NCBI GenBank assembly: GCA_002309715.1 | Contig: DBXW01000005.1 | Location: 124,001-188,000, forward strand | Length of the DNA: 64,000 nucleotides | Direction: 5' to 3' | Origin: Candidatus Avelusimicrobium cornigerorum | Lineage (GTDB): Bacteria; Elusimicrobiota; Elusimicrobia; Elusimicrobiales; Elusimicrobiaceae | Shown here: in pieces, positions 41,396 through 50,233 of the stretch | How the letters are laid out: each line of letters opens with the position of its first letter | How positions within the stretch are numbered: the stretch's first letter is position 1 | Translations under genes and position numbers: made by a program | Notes under the pieces: generated by a model | Told to the model about the DNA's origin: nothing | The model's database searches: none | The model's input: the letters and a program-made list of their open reading frames with translations, nothing else

Positions 41396-41515
41396 TCGCC
41401 TCCAAGTCCCATTTCGGGCCATATAAAACAGAAAATTTTTCAAACTCGCTTCGCTCAAACATGAAAAATTTTTTACTGTTTTATGCGGCCCTTCATAAAC
41501 GGGACAAGTCGGCGT
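41396..41515. repeat. Long nested inverted repeat of about 120 bases
   Basis: Outer blocks CGCC..GTCCC..GGGCC and GGCCC..GGGAC..GGCG enclose inner arms ATAAAACAG / CTGTTTTAT and AATTTTTCA / TGAAAAATT; the loop is AAACTCGCTTCGCTCAAACA. Confidence 0.9.
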
Positions 41516-41584
41516 AAAACGACAGAAACGACAATAAAAAATACGGAAATTGAAAAACAGATTTATTCATATTAAGGAGAGACT

Positions 41585-42997
41585 ATGGCATCGGAAATTA
41601 AATTCGGTACAGATGGTTGGAGAGGCATTGTAGCGTGGGACTTTACTTTTGATAATGTTCGTCGCATGGCGCAAGCATTGGCAGATTATATTAACGAAAA
41701 TGCGCCGGCGGATGAAAAGGGAAAGCAACCCAAAATTTTTGTCGGTTTTGACCGCCGCTTTATGTCCGATATATTTGCCGCGGAAATAGCCGGTATTTTG
41801 CGTTCCAACAAATTGGATGTTACGCTCTCCGCCGGCCCGGTGGCGACCCCGGTGGCCGCGTGTTTAAGTTTAAATAAATTTTGGCTTAGTGTAGTTGTTA
41901 CCGCAAGCCATAATCCTTCCCAATACAATGGTATTAAAATTAAACTAGCCGGCGGCGCCGCTGCGGAGCGTGTTACCCGGGATATTGAAGAATTGCTCGG
42001 TAAAAATTCCGTATTTTCTCTCTATGGGCAAAAACCCGAAGTAAAAGATTTAACCGATGTCTATTTTAAATATGTTTCTTCGCATGTCAATATGCGTAAA
42101 CTTAAAACATTTAAGGGCAAAATAGCCGTAGATTATATGTATGGTGCGACAGCAGGCTATTTAGAAAAACTGCTCGGAGCCAAACAAGTGATTGCCTTGC
42201 ACGATGCGCATGATGTAACCTTTGGCGGAGTGCAACCCGAGCCGGTGGAAAAGAATCTGGGCGAATTAAAAAAGACGGTGGTAGCCAAAAAAGCAGCCCT
42301 CGGGATTGCTTTTGACGGAGACGGAGATCGTGTTGCGTTGGTTGATGAAAAAGGGACCTATTTGACTCCGTGTTTGATTGCCGCAGTATTGTGTGATTAT
42401 TTTATTAAACATAAAAAACTGAAAGGTAAAATCGTGCAAACCGTTTCTATGGGATATTTACTCAAACGCATTGCCCGCAAGTACGAAATGTTATTTGAAG
42501 AAGTGCCGGTTGGCTTTAAACACGTAGCCGAACTGATGTCTTTGGAAGATATTGCGTTTGGGGTGGAAGAATCGGGCGGTTTTGCTTGGAAAGGAAATTT
42601 ACCCGACCGCGACGGATTAACAGTAGCGTTGGCCTTCTTAGAGGTGATGGCCAGCACCGGTAAAAAAGCCAGCGAATTGTGTGCCCAAGTGACTGCGCAA
42701 TACGGTACGTCTGTTTATTTGCGCAAAGATGTGCTTTTAACCAAGCCGCTTGCTAAAGATGTTTTTACGGATAAAATTCGCAAGAAACTACCTAAAAAAA
42801 TTAACAACCGCAAAGTAGCCGAGTGGCTGAACTTTGACGGACTCAAAATTTTGTTTGATAACGACGAATGGCTGTTGTTGCGCCCGTCGGGTACGGAGCC
42901 GGTGGTGCGTATCTATGCCGAAAGTGCCAACAAAAAAGATACCCAGGCGTTGTTGGCGTTTGGCGAGAAATTAGTTGCGCCGTTTTTAGGGAAATAA
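41585..42997 (+). CDS. Alpha-D-phosphohexomutase (phosphoglucomutase/phosphomannomutase)
   Basis: A 470-aa four-domain mutase. Active serine in 'VVTASHNPSQYNGIKIK' (S in ASHNP), metal loop 'AFDGDGDRVALVDE', sugar-binding 'GVEESGGFAWKGNLPDRDGL' (GEESG-like) and phosphate-binding 'RPSGTEPVVRIYAES'. It would interconvert hexose-1- and hexose-6-phosphates for glycogen, LPS or wall precursors. The PGM-like sugar loop (EESGG) is closer to phosphoglucomutase than to GlmM. SD AAGGAGAG. The response regulator gene follows by 2 bases. Confidence 0.9.
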   Translation: MASEIKFGTDGWRGIVAWDFTFDNVRRMAQALADYINENAPADEKGKQPKIFVGFDRRFMSDIFAAEIAGILRSNKLDVTLSAGPVATPVAACLSLNKFWLSVVVTASHNPSQYNGIKIKLAGGAAAERVTRDIEELLGKNSVFSLYGQKPEVKDLTDVYFKYVSSHVNMRKLKTFKGKIAVDYMYGATAGYLEKLLGAKQVIALHDAHDVTFGGVQPEPVEKNLGELKKTVVAKKAALGIAFDGDGDRVALVDEKGTYLTPCLIAAVLCDYFIKHKKLKGKIVQTVSMGYLLKRIARKYEMLFEEVPVGFKHVAELMSLEDIAFGVEESGGFAWKGNLPDRDGLTVALAFLEVMASTGKKASELCAQVTAQYGTSVYLRKDVLLTKPLAKDVFTDKIRKKLPKKINNRKVAEWLNFDGLKILFDNDEWLLLRPSGTEPVVRIYAESANKKDTQALLAFGEKLVAPFLGK

Positions 42998-42999
42998 AA

Positions 43000-43359
43000 A
43001 TGTTTACATTGGCTTTAGTAGATGACTCGCGTATTTTACGTTCCGCACTGCGCAGTGTGTTGGAATCGTCCGGCTATGAAGTGAAATTTGAAGCAGACGG
43101 CTCTAACGAACTGTTTGAGAAATTGCAAATCACGCCGGTAGACGTTATATTATTGGATGTTTTTTTCCCCAACGAAAGCGGGCTGGATATTTTAAGTCAA
43201 TTAAAGGCCCGCTACCCGAATATAAAAGTATTGATGGTGACGGGGTTGCAGCAAAACTCTGTATTGGAAGAAGCACAGAAACGTGGCGCCGACGGCGTGC
43301 TATATAAACCGTTTGATACGGATGATTTGCTTTCCGCTGTGCAACGCTTGGGCGTTTAG
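43000..43359 (+). CDS. Single-domain CheY-like response regulator
   Basis: A 119-aa receiver domain with nothing attached: acidic pair 'LVDDSRILRSALRS', phospho-acceptor D53 in 'VILLDVFFPNESG', threonine in 'VLMVTGLQ' and K103 in 'LYKPFDTDD'. It acts by protein contact rather than DNA binding. The start is the ATG at 43000; the longer frame upstream lies inside the mutase gene. Close coupling to the mutase (2-base gap) suggests co-expression, though a functional link is not obvious. Confidence 0.9.
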   Translation: MFTLALVDDSRILRSALRSVLESSGYEVKFEADGSNELFEKLQITPVDVILLDVFFPNESGLDILSQLKARYPNIKVLMVTGLQQNSVLEEAQKRGADGVLYKPFDTDDLLSAVQRLGV

Positions 43360-43380
43360 AAAAGTAATTTATTTCATAAA

Positions 43381-43408
43381 AACCCCGGACATTTGCCCGG
43401 GGTTTTTG
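43381..43408. terminator. Bidirectional terminator
   Basis: AACCCCGG...CCGGGGTT with flanking A and T runs between the response regulator (plus) and HU (minus). Confidence 0.9.
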
Positions 43409-43672
43409 TTATTTCTTTAGGATGTTTTCTGACGGTTTAAAGCGTACCTTTTGTTTGGCGGGGACTTGCACTTTTTCGCGGGTTTTGGGGTTATGCCGCG
43501 TGACGGGGCGGGCTGTTTTTAAATGGAAAGAGCCAAAATTGCTGATGACTACTTTGCCGTCGCGCTTTAAGCCGTGTTTCATAATTTCAAACACGCTATC
43601 TACGGCAGTTTTGGCTAATTTTTTGTCTAATACTTTCCGGGTTAAGTGCCGGATCACATCATCTTTATTCAT
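43409..43672 (-). CDS. HU/IHF-family DNA-binding protein
   Basis: An 87-aa histone-like protein: N-terminal helices 'MNKDDVIRHLTRKVLDKKLA', 'GKVVISNFGSFHLKTARPVT' and the DNA-binding arm 'RHNPKTREKVQVPAKQKVRF' ending 'KPSENILKK'. It dimerises and bends DNA. HU versus IHF is undecided; the signature GNFG appears as SNFG, close to both. SD AAGGAAG. Confidence 0.93.
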   Translation of the reverse strand: MNKDDVIRHLTRKVLDKKLAKTAVDSVFEIMKHGLKRDGKVVISNFGSFHLKTARPVTRHNPKTREKVQVPAKQKVRFKPSENILKK

Positions 43673-43740
43673 AATTTTCTTCCTTCGTTATTGATAAAAA
43701 GGCCCGCCGGGGCAAACAGCCAAGCGGCAGGACAGTTTTA

Positions 43741-44745
43741 TTATTTGTTCCCCCGGTTTACAAAGCCCATGGCGTGTAACAGCACATGCGGTTTTTTGCC
43801 TTGGCAAACGATTTGCCAAATAGCATCAATAATGGGGGTGTTTAGATTATTTTTGCGAGCGATATCGTACACGCTTTGTACGGAGTTAACGCCCTCGGCA
43901 ATGGTGCCGACTTCTTTTTTGGCTTCTTCTAGCGAGAGCCCGGTGCCCAATTTCTCGCCCAAACGGCGGTTGCGGGAAATAGCAGACATTCCGGTTAAAA
44001 TTGCATCTCCAAACCCGGCCAAACTGTAGACCGTACCTGCTTGGCCGCCCTGGCTGACAAGGATATCATTCATTTCTTGTAAGGCTTGTGTGATAAGCGC
44101 GGCTTTGGCGTTAGCACCATCTCCGATACCGTCAATTACACCGCACCCGATAGCAAGTACATTTTTAATGCCGCCGCCATATTCCACACCGCGGCGATCT
44201 TGGGCAGGAACTACAATAATCGGATCGCCATTGAACACTTCGGCAACCCGGGCCACTAATTTGTCATCTGCCCCGGCTAGCATAATTTTAGTCGGCACGT
44301 TTTGGGCTACTTCTAATGCAAAACTCGGGCCGGAGAACGCTAGCACGTTATCCTTGAGTTGTGGCAATTCTTCTTCCACAATTTCGCAAATAGTTTTGAA
44401 CGATTTATCCTCAATCCCTTTAGACGCGCTGACTACCGGAACGATGCGGCCGTTAAGTAAGGGCTTAAGTTGTTCGCGGCAGAACAGGCGGATGGCTTTA
44501 GAAGAAATCACAAAAACGATTAAATCGGTATTTGCCACGGCTTCGGTTACGTCACCGGTCAGGTGGATGTTATCGTGGATTTTAAAGTTAGGGATGTTGG
44601 GGTGGCGGCCCATCGTTTTAAGGGCGTTAAGGAGCGTTTCATTGTATTCCCACAACGATACCGCAAACCCTTTTTTGGCCAAATGTTGGGCGATAACACT
44701 GCCCCAAATGCCCGCCCCAAAGACGGTGATTTTGCGAATATTCAT
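43741..44745 (-). CDS. gpsA: Glycerol-3-phosphate dehydrogenase [NAD(P)+]
   Basis: A 334-aa enzyme reducing DHAP to sn-glycerol-3-phosphate. Rossmann motif 'ITVFGAGIWGSVIAQHLAKK', 'LIVFVISSKAIR', 'ASKGIE', 'FSGPSFALEVA', catalytic lysine in 'YGGGIKNVLAIGCGV', and 'RNRRLGEKLGTG'. The length is normal. It follows plsY by 3 bases, so the enzyme that makes glycerol-3-phosphate and the one that first acylates it are in one operon. Confidence 0.97.
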   Translation of the reverse strand: MNIRKITVFGAGIWGSVIAQHLAKKGFAVSLWEYNETLLNALKTMGRHPNIPNFKIHDNIHLTGDVTEAVANTDLIVFVISSKAIRLFCREQLKPLLNGRIVPVVSASKGIEDKSFKTICEIVEEELPQLKDNVLAFSGPSFALEVAQNVPTKIMLAGADDKLVARVAEVFNGDPIIVVPAQDRRGVEYGGGIKNVLAIGCGVIDGIGDGANAKAALITQALQEMNDILVSQGGQAGTVYSLAGFGDAILTGMSAISRNRRLGEKLGTGLSLEEAKKEVGTIAEGVNSVQSVYDIARKNNLNTPIIDAIWQIVCQGKKPHVLLHAMGFVNRGNK

Positions 44746-44748
44746 AAC

Positions 44749-45363
44749 TTATTTTCTCTTTTTGGCGCCGTCTTCAAATTTAAGTTCTTTTTGTGCCAGC
44801 AACCGTTTGATATTAGGTATGTGTTTGTAGATAACCAGCGCCCCGATAGCCGTTACCATAATGTTAACGGACATGGGGTGTTCCCCAATAAAATAACTGC
44901 AAAGCGGTAGTACAATACACGCGCAAATGGAGCCGATAGAAATACGCCCCCACAACGCCACGCACACTACAAACGAGGCAAACGCAATAGCGGTGGGAAT
45001 CGGCAATAGGGCTGCAAATACGCCGGCGGAAGTGGCCACGCCTTTACCGCCGCGGAATTTTAAGTAAATAGTCCACATATGCCCTAAAATAGCAATCACG
45101 CCACACGCGATAGCCACCCAGTAGTTATTGGGGCAAAAGTGTAATGCCAGCGATACCGGGATAAAACCTTTTAGCCCATCTACCAAAAACGTAGAAATGC
45201 CGGCCCATTTGCCTACAATGCGGTAGACGTTAGCGGCCCCGGGGTTGCCCGAGCCGTGCTCGCGGATGTCAATATGCATAACGCGTTTGGCAATTAGGTA
45301 GCCGGTGGGAACGGCTCCTAAAAAATAACTGAATAAAATAAGTAAAGCGATTGTCGTTGTCAT
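44749..45363 (-). CDS. plsY: Glycerol-3-phosphate acyltransferase PlsY
   Basis: A 204-aa membrane enzyme using acyl-phosphate to make lysophosphatidic acid. The three conserved loops are seen: 'REHGSGNPGAANVYRIVG', 'KFRGGKGVATSAGVFAAL' and 'GSICACIVLPL' near the third, with five to seven membrane helices. It ends in a basic tail (KFEDGAKKRK). No Shine-Dalgarno; TATAAT is 7 bases before the ATG. Confidence 0.96.
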   Translation of the reverse strand: MTTTIALLILFSYFLGAVPTGYLIAKRVMHIDIREHGSGNPGAANVYRIVGKWAGISTFLVDGLKGFIPVSLALHFCPNNYWVAIACGVIAILGHMWTIYLKFRGGKGVATSAGVFAALLPIPTAIAFASFVVCVALWGRISIGSICACIVLPLCSYFIGEHPMSVNIMVTAIGALVIYKHIPNIKRLLAQKELKFEDGAKKRK

Positions 45364-45370
45364 ATATTTA

Positions 45371-45376
45371 ATTATA
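45371..45376 (-). promoter_or_regulatory. Promoter -10 of plsY-gpsA; leaderless mRNA
   Basis: TATAAT on minus, 7-base gap to the ATG at 45363. Confidence 0.6.
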
Positions 45377-45452
45377 TTAAATTTTAAGGCAATAAAATAG
45401 TTTTCCTTAAAAAGGTGGTTTTTTTTGTGTTTTTTATATACACTTATTATAT

Positions 45453-46481
45453 ATGAAAAAATTACTCTTTATTTTGATGAGTTGCAGTGCGTTTGCCGTT
45501 TGGGGCCACGCGCAAGAAGAACTTTTTGAAGAACCGGCGGTAGATGAACCCGCCAAAGTGCGCGAAGATTCTTTTTTGATTCAAAAAGAAATGGTGATTT
45601 GGCGCACGGATCAAGAAGGTGGCTCCAGTGTGCCGATGGACACGTGCCAGGCCATACGGATTCACCCGAAATGGTTTTTAACGGCGGCGCACTGTGTATA
45701 TCCGTCGTGCCGCGGCTCGTTGCCTTGTACGGTACAGATTACATTGGCCGAAGGAGAAATGCGTCAGCGGGTACGGATAAAACACTCCACCGCTTCCAAA
45801 AATGTTTTTATTTACGATGGCTTTTTCCCGGGACAAAACCGCATCAGCAGTGTAGATGTGGCGCTTGTTAAATTTGACCCTATGACAGCCACCTATTCGC
45901 ACGAGGCGTGGAGTGATAAAGAAAATCAATTCGTGCCCATCAGCCAAGAGACGTTTGAAAAGAAATTGCCGCATAGCCCGGAAACTCGCGCCCAATTAAA
46001 TGCTACGGGGGCGCGACTGGTGGGAGTAAGTGGTATTTCTAATGCCAAGTTGCTTCCGCAAATAGCCGTTCCGTTGATGCAAAATGGGAATTTGTCGTAC
46101 CGGGTTTCTCCGTCAAGAGATGTTTTCTTTATTAAAAAATTGCAGTTTTTTATTGCGCCCAGTTTTGGGGTTGAACAAGGAAACTCTGGCGGTGGTGTAT
46201 TTACTGCCCAGGGGGATCTTGTCGGGCTGGTGTCGGCGTTAGTTTATTCCAAAGGAAGTGCGGCGTTCCAAAATGATGAAGGCAAAACGGTGTTAACCTT
46301 ACAAAATGCCCGCGAATATTTCCTGTTTACCGGGTTTAATGCCAATACGTTGCATTTTATTCGCAATCATATTCCTTCTTTGCGTACCATAGATGCCGAT
46401 ACCGGATTTGTTAAGCCGACGACTAAAAATTTTAATGCAATTATCAAGACTTTGGATAAAGCCCACATGTCGTTAGAATAG
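45453..46481 (+). CDS. Secreted trypsin-like serine protease (intact triad)
   Basis: A 342-aa protein with a signal peptide (cleavage near GHA-QE). S1 catalytic residues are present: H80 in 'WFLTAAHCVYP', D135 in 'SSVDVALVKFD' and S245 in 'VEQGNSGGGVFTAQGDLVGL'. Cysteines C65/C81 bracket the His loop, with another C-x5-C pair after it. It is the active relative of the two catalytically dead proteins at 17.9-19.8 kb. The N-terminal 22-50 region may be a propeptide. Spacing to an AT-rich -10-like box (TACACT, 8 bases before ATG) suggests a leaderless message, less clearly than others. Confidence 0.85.
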   Translation: MKKLLFILMSCSAFAVWGHAQEELFEEPAVDEPAKVREDSFLIQKEMVIWRTDQEGGSSVPMDTCQAIRIHPKWFLTAAHCVYPSCRGSLPCTVQITLAEGEMRQRVRIKHSTASKNVFIYDGFFPGQNRISSVDVALVKFDPMTATYSHEAWSDKENQFVPISQETFEKKLPHSPETRAQLNATGARLVGVSGISNAKLLPQIAVPLMQNGNLSYRVSPSRDVFFIKKLQFFIAPSFGVEQGNSGGGVFTAQGDLVGLVSALVYSKGSAAFQNDEGKTVLTLQNAREYFLFTGFNANTLHFIRNHIPSLRTIDADTGFVKPTTKNFNAIIKTLDKAHMSLE

Positions 46482-46497
46482 CAATGGTAACAACTTA

Positions 46498-46531
46498 AAT
46501 CTGCCTAAATTATTATTTAGGCAGATTTTTT
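46498..46531. terminator. Bidirectional terminator overlapping the miaA stop
   Basis: AATCTGCCTAAA / TTTAGGCAGATT stem with T-run on plus; the last codons of miaA (ending at 46513) lie in the stem. Confidence 0.85.
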
Positions 46532-47457
46532 GTGGACAAAATTTCCGCGACGATTTGTGTGGGTGTAAAATCAGCAGGTGTAGTTAGCCTAATACGCCGG
46601 GCTTGCGTATAGCGGTTAAACCAGGTGCGTTGGCGTTTAGCGTATTGCCGCGTGAGCGTGGTAATGCGTTCTATGGCGGCGTCGCGGGAAAGTTTACCGG
46701 CCAGAAATTCTACGGCTTGAGGGTACCCCAAACTTTTCAGTCCCGGGGTTTGCGGCGGTAGTCCGGCGGCCAGCAGTTGGCGGGTTTCCGCTACCATCCC
46801 GTCAAAAATTTGTTCGGTGCGTGCTTGTATGCGCGTGGCAAGCGTTTGTTTCTCCCAATCCAAATATACCCAATGCGATTGTTGGGCGTCAGGTAATTGA
46901 AAAAATTTTCCGCTTTTTAATATACTGGCCGGTTTCCCGGTTAGTAAAAATAATTCTAACGCACGCATAGTACGTTGAACATTGCCCACCGGAATTTTTT
47001 CTGCACCGGCAGGATCGTTTTCTTGCAAACGTGCGTGCAACCCTATTTTGCCTTCTTCCTGTAAAATTTTTTCTACCGCGGCGCGCGAAGCCTGTGTGCT
47101 GGGGGGAAGTTCATCCATCCCCACAAAAAATGCGTGTAAATACATTCCGGTACCACCGGCAAAAATCAGTTGTTTATGTGGGAATCGGGTTGCTATTTCC
47201 CGCACGCGCGCGCAAAAGGCACCGGCATTAAAGGTATCCGTAACGTCTAAAAAATCAACTAAATAATACGGTATGCCATCTACAAGATATTCGCCGTTTT
47301 GCCACACCCCTTGCGGTTTAGCAGTGCCGATAGTTAGGTGTTTGTAAACTTGCCGGGAATCAGCCGATATAATGATACCACTCGTTTGACGGGCCAAGGC
47401 CAAGGCGAGTTCTGTTTTTCCAGACGCGGTGGGGCCGCAAATGACAATGGGTTTCAT
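46513..47457 (-). CDS. miaA: tRNA dimethylallyltransferase
   Basis: A 314-aa enzyme adding the isopentenyl group to A37 of tRNAs reading UNN codons. P-loop 'ICGPTASGKTELALALA', 'IISADSRQVYKHLTIGTAKP', 'FAGGTGMYLHAFF', 'RTMRALELFLLTGKP' and C-terminal 'TLTRQYAKRQRTWFNR'. The start is taken at the second ATG (47457, MKPIVICG): the first ATG abuts the -10 box, while the second lies 6 bases after it. Confidence 0.95.
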   Translation of the reverse strand: MKPIVICGPTASGKTELALALARQTSGIIISADSRQVYKHLTIGTAKPQGVWQNGEYLVDGIPYYLVDFLDVTDTFNAGAFCARVREIATRFPHKQLIFAGGTGMYLHAFFVGMDELPPSTQASRAAVEKILQEEGKIGLHARLQENDPAGAEKIPVGNVQRTMRALELFLLTGKPASILKSGKFFQLPDAQQSHWVYLDWEKQTLATRIQARTEQIFDGMVAETRQLLAAGLPPQTPGLKSLGYPQAVEFLAGKLSRDAAIERITTLTRQYAKRQRTWFNRYTQARRIRLTTPADFTPTQIVAEILSTKNLPK

Positions 47458-47463
47458 ATCCAT

Positions 47464-47469
47464 ATTATA
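47464..47469 (-). promoter_or_regulatory. Promoter -10 of miaA; leaderless mRNA
   Basis: TATAAT on minus directly before ATGGAT, then the second ATG at 47457 (6-base gap). Confidence 0.65.
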
Positions 47470-47539
47470 TAAAAGTCCCTACCGTACGGGCCTACGGTCT
47501 AAAGCCGCTTCTTTTTGGGGAGAAACTTACAATCGGCGG

Positions 47540-49384
47540 TTATGCTTCTTCTTCGGCTTCGTTGGCACGTTCGGTACGTCTGCGAATTAAGTGCGATAAG
47601 ATTTTCTTACGCAAGCGAATGGATTTGGGCGTAATTTCCGCCAGTTCATCCGGCGCAATATATTCTACCGCTTGTTCCAAACTCATGGTGCGGGGGGGAG
47701 TCAGCACATAGGACTCGTCGCTAGCCTTACTTCTCATATTGCTTAAATGTTTGGCTTTACATGGGTTGACTACCAAATCGTTGGAGCGCGAATTTTGCCC
47801 TACAATTTCCCCGGCATACACTTTAATACCGGGCCCTAAAAATAACTCGCCGTTATTTTCCAAGGCAAATAACGCATACGGTGTGGTCTCGCCGTCTTCT
47901 TTGGCAATCAGTACGCCGTTGCGGCGCAAGTCGGGCAAATTTACTTTGGGGAAATATCCCTTAAAACTGTGGTGCATGATGCCCGTACCGCGGGTGCTGG
48001 TTAAAAATTCGTTTTTAAAACCGAGCAGCGCACGCGACGGAATCAAATACTCCAAGCGCAAGCGTTCTTCGCCTTCGGAAACCATATTTTCCAACTTGGC
48101 CGCGCGTGTGCCCAAAATGGTGAATACCGCACCTTGAAATTCCGAGCGGATATCCAACACTAAATATTCCATCGGTTCTAAAATTTGGCCGTTTTCTTCT
48201 TTGTAAATTACTTCGGGGGAAGACACCGCCAATTCAAACCCTTCGCGGCGCATATTTTCAATTAAAATAGTCAGGTGCAGTTCTCCGCGGCCATATACTT
48301 TAAATTTTCCTTCGCCTTCCAACTGCTCTACTTTTAAACCGACGTTTGTTTGGGCTTCTTTTTCCAAGCGGTTTTTTAAGTGACGGCTGGTGACAAATTT
48401 GCCTTCTTTGCCGGAGAACGGACTGTCGTTGACCATAAAGTCCATAGACATCGTCGGTTCGTCAATGCTCAACGGAGGCAACGCATTTAAGGCGTCCGGG
48501 CGGCAGATTGTATCGCCTACATCCACGCCTTCCAACCCGGCGATAGAAACAATATCTCCGGCTTGGGCGCTTTCTACCTCTACTTTTCCAAGCCCTAAAA
48601 AGCGTTCAATTTTGGCGGCTTTGGCTTGTGTTACCGATCCGTCGCGGTGCATAAGCGCTACCGTTTGGCCTTTGGAGATATTTCCCGCCAAAATGCGGCC
48701 GATACCCACGTGGCCCAAAAAGTTGTTGTAGTCCAACATGGTTACTTGCATTTGCAAGGGGGCGTCGGGGCGCGCTTCGGGCGCGGGAACGTGCGATAAA
48801 ATGGTGTCCAAAATCGGCGCAATGTCTTTGCCTTGTTCTTCCATTTTTAGGCTTGCCCAACCGGCGCGGCCGGAAGCGTAAATAATCGGGAAGTCTAATT
48901 GCTCATCGGTGGCACCGAGTTCCATAAATAGGTTAAAAACTTCGTCTACTACTTCGCTGGGGCGAACATGGTCGCGGTCCATTTTATTGATAACTACAAT
49001 GGGCTTTAAACCGAGTGCCAATGCTTTACGCAATACAAAGCGCGTTTGCGGCATAGGTCCTTCCACCGCGTCTACCATCAAAATTGCGCCGTCTACCATA
49101 CGCAGTACACGTTCTACCTCACTGCCGAAATCGGCGTGGCCGGGGGTGTCTACGATGTTAATGGTGTGTCCTTTGTAACCGATAGAGGTGCACTTGGCTA
49201 AAATCGTAATACCGCGTTCGCGCTCCAAGGGATTGGAGTCTAGCACGGTGTCTTGTGCTTCATCTTCTTTTACTTTAAATTCTCCGGCAAATTTAAGTAA
49301 AGCGTCTACAACGGTAGTCTTGCCATGGTCTACGTGGGCGATAATGGCCACATTGCGTACATCTGTGCGGGTAGGAGTTGTCAT
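47540..49384 (-). CDS. typA: Ribosome-associated GTPase TypA/BipA
   Basis: A 614-aa translational GTPase of the EF-G family involved in 50S assembly and stress. G1 'AHVDHGKTTVVDALLK', switch I 'ERERGITILAKCTS', G3 'DTPGHADFGSEVERVL', G4 'NKMDRDHVRP'. The TypA-specific C-terminal part has 'FLTSTRGTGIMHHSFKGYFP', 'SRSNDLVVNPCKAKHLSNMR' and 'IRLRKKILSHLIRRR'. The length is typical. SD AAGGA. Its leader carries a terminator-like hairpin. Confidence 0.97.
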   Translation of the reverse strand: MTTPTRTDVRNVAIIAHVDHGKTTVVDALLKFAGEFKVKEDEAQDTVLDSNPLERERGITILAKCTSIGYKGHTINIVDTPGHADFGSEVERVLRMVDGAILMVDAVEGPMPQTRFVLRKALALGLKPIVVINKMDRDHVRPSEVVDEVFNLFMELGATDEQLDFPIIYASGRAGWASLKMEEQGKDIAPILDTILSHVPAPEARPDAPLQMQVTMLDYNNFLGHVGIGRILAGNISKGQTVALMHRDGSVTQAKAAKIERFLGLGKVEVESAQAGDIVSIAGLEGVDVGDTICRPDALNALPPLSIDEPTMSMDFMVNDSPFSGKEGKFVTSRHLKNRLEKEAQTNVGLKVEQLEGEGKFKVYGRGELHLTILIENMRREGFELAVSSPEVIYKEENGQILEPMEYLVLDIRSEFQGAVFTILGTRAAKLENMVSEGEERLRLEYLIPSRALLGFKNEFLTSTRGTGIMHHSFKGYFPKVNLPDLRRNGVLIAKEDGETTPYALFALENNGELFLGPGIKVYAGEIVGQNSRSNDLVVNPCKAKHLSNMRSKASDESYVLTPPRTMSLEQAVEYIAPDELAEITPKSIRLRKKILSHLIRRRTERANEAEEEA

Positions 49385-49413
49385 AATCTATTAGTTCCTT
49401 GTTAAATTCTCAC

Positions 49414-49434
49414 AAAAAACCCCGCATCTGCGGG
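49414..49434 (-). promoter_or_regulatory. Terminator-like hairpin in the typA leader
   Basis: CCCGCA TC TGCGGG followed by six U on minus, about 30 bases before the typA ATG. The gene further upstream is divergent, so this sits in the typA 5' leader. Confidence 0.55.
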
Positions 49435-49522
49435 ATTGCCTGATTGCAACTTGAGTGATTATTTATATTTTAGTATTTTTTGAGCCTTTTTGCTTGAAAA
49501 TACGCTACCACGGCAACGCAAA

Positions 49523-49531
49523 TGTTATAAT
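49523..49531 (+). promoter_or_regulatory. Extended -10 promoter; leaderless membrane-protein mRNA
   Basis: TGTTATAAT, then 6 bases to the ATG at 49538; no Shine-Dalgarno. Confidence 0.65.
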
Positions 49532-49537
49532 AACGAT

Positions 49538-50167
49538 ATGAAACAATTATTTGAAATGATCGCTGTACTAGTGGGTATGTATGTAGTATATGCGCTTACG
49601 ATGGGGAAGTGGAATTACACGTCACAGGCGCGGCAAGAACAACGTAAAACCCAACTGAAAGAGGCGGGGCTGTCGGTACGTTTTTATTTTATGCATCCGC
49701 GTACGCAGTTTTTGCTAACGCTGGCTAGCGGCGGTGTTTTTACATTATATTGGTTATATAAACAGTGGAGTCAAATTTTACGCGGTTTTAAACGGTTAGA
49801 TGGTACGCCCTTGCCCGGTACGGCGTGGGGGCGCGCGCTGGGCGGATGGTGGAGTTTTTTTGCGCTTGCTAATTTGATTAACCGTACCTGCGAATATATG
49901 CAAAAAGAAACATCGTGGCCCTCTTGGTTGTGGGGACCTGTTTGGTTAGGGGGGCTTGGGCTTGTTTTTATACCGGTGGAGATCAGTTACCGCGTGGCCG
50001 GTTTTATTATTTTTTGTTTAGTGCCGGTGATTTTTCAACGTCGCTTAAATACGCTAACATCCGAACATATTTCCGCTTTTCCGCGTACGGTGGAAATCAT
50101 TGTTACCTTATTGGGCGCAGCGTGTGTTACCGGTGCGGTGATGGTGTGGCGTAAGTTTTTAGGATGA
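49538..50167 (+). CDS. Membrane protein of unknown function
   Basis: A 209-aa protein with a first membrane helix at 5-20 ('FEMIAVLVGMYVVYALTM'), a soluble basic stretch ('SQARQEQRKTQLKEA'), then 'TQFLLTLASGGVFTLYWLYK' and a Trp-rich segment ('AWGRALGGWWSFFALANLIN'). Two or three further helices follow to the C-terminus. The 'FTLYWLYKQW' motif resembles DUF4234-type membrane proteins, but this is weak. Divergent from typA; start fixed by the promoter. Confidence 0.65.
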   Translation: MKQLFEMIAVLVGMYVVYALTMGKWNYTSQARQEQRKTQLKEAGLSVRFYFMHPRTQFLLTLASGGVFTLYWLYKQWSQILRGFKRLDGTPLPGTAWGRALGGWWSFFALANLINRTCEYMQKETSWPSWLWGPVWLGGLGLVFIPVEISYRVAGFIIFCLVPVIFQRRLNTLTSEHISAFPRTVEIIVTLLGAACVTGAVMVWRKFLG

Positions 50168-50190
50168 GCGGTACGATAATTTTACAAATA

Positions 50191-50221
50191 AAAACACCCC
50201 GGATATCCCCGGGGTGTTTTT
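50191..50221. terminator. Bidirectional terminator
   Basis: AAAACACCCCGG / CCGGGGTGTTTT between the membrane protein gene and the SPFH gene. Confidence 0.92.
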
Positions 50222-50233
50222 GCAAGAATAAAC

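Larger units (their letters stand above)
41275..41584. other. Gene-free region of stacked palindromes
   Basis: 310 bases after ssrA without a credible gene. Contains three palindromic structures (listed separately) and AT-rich sequence, then the AAGGAGAG ribosome site of the phosphohexomutase. Confidence 0.8.
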
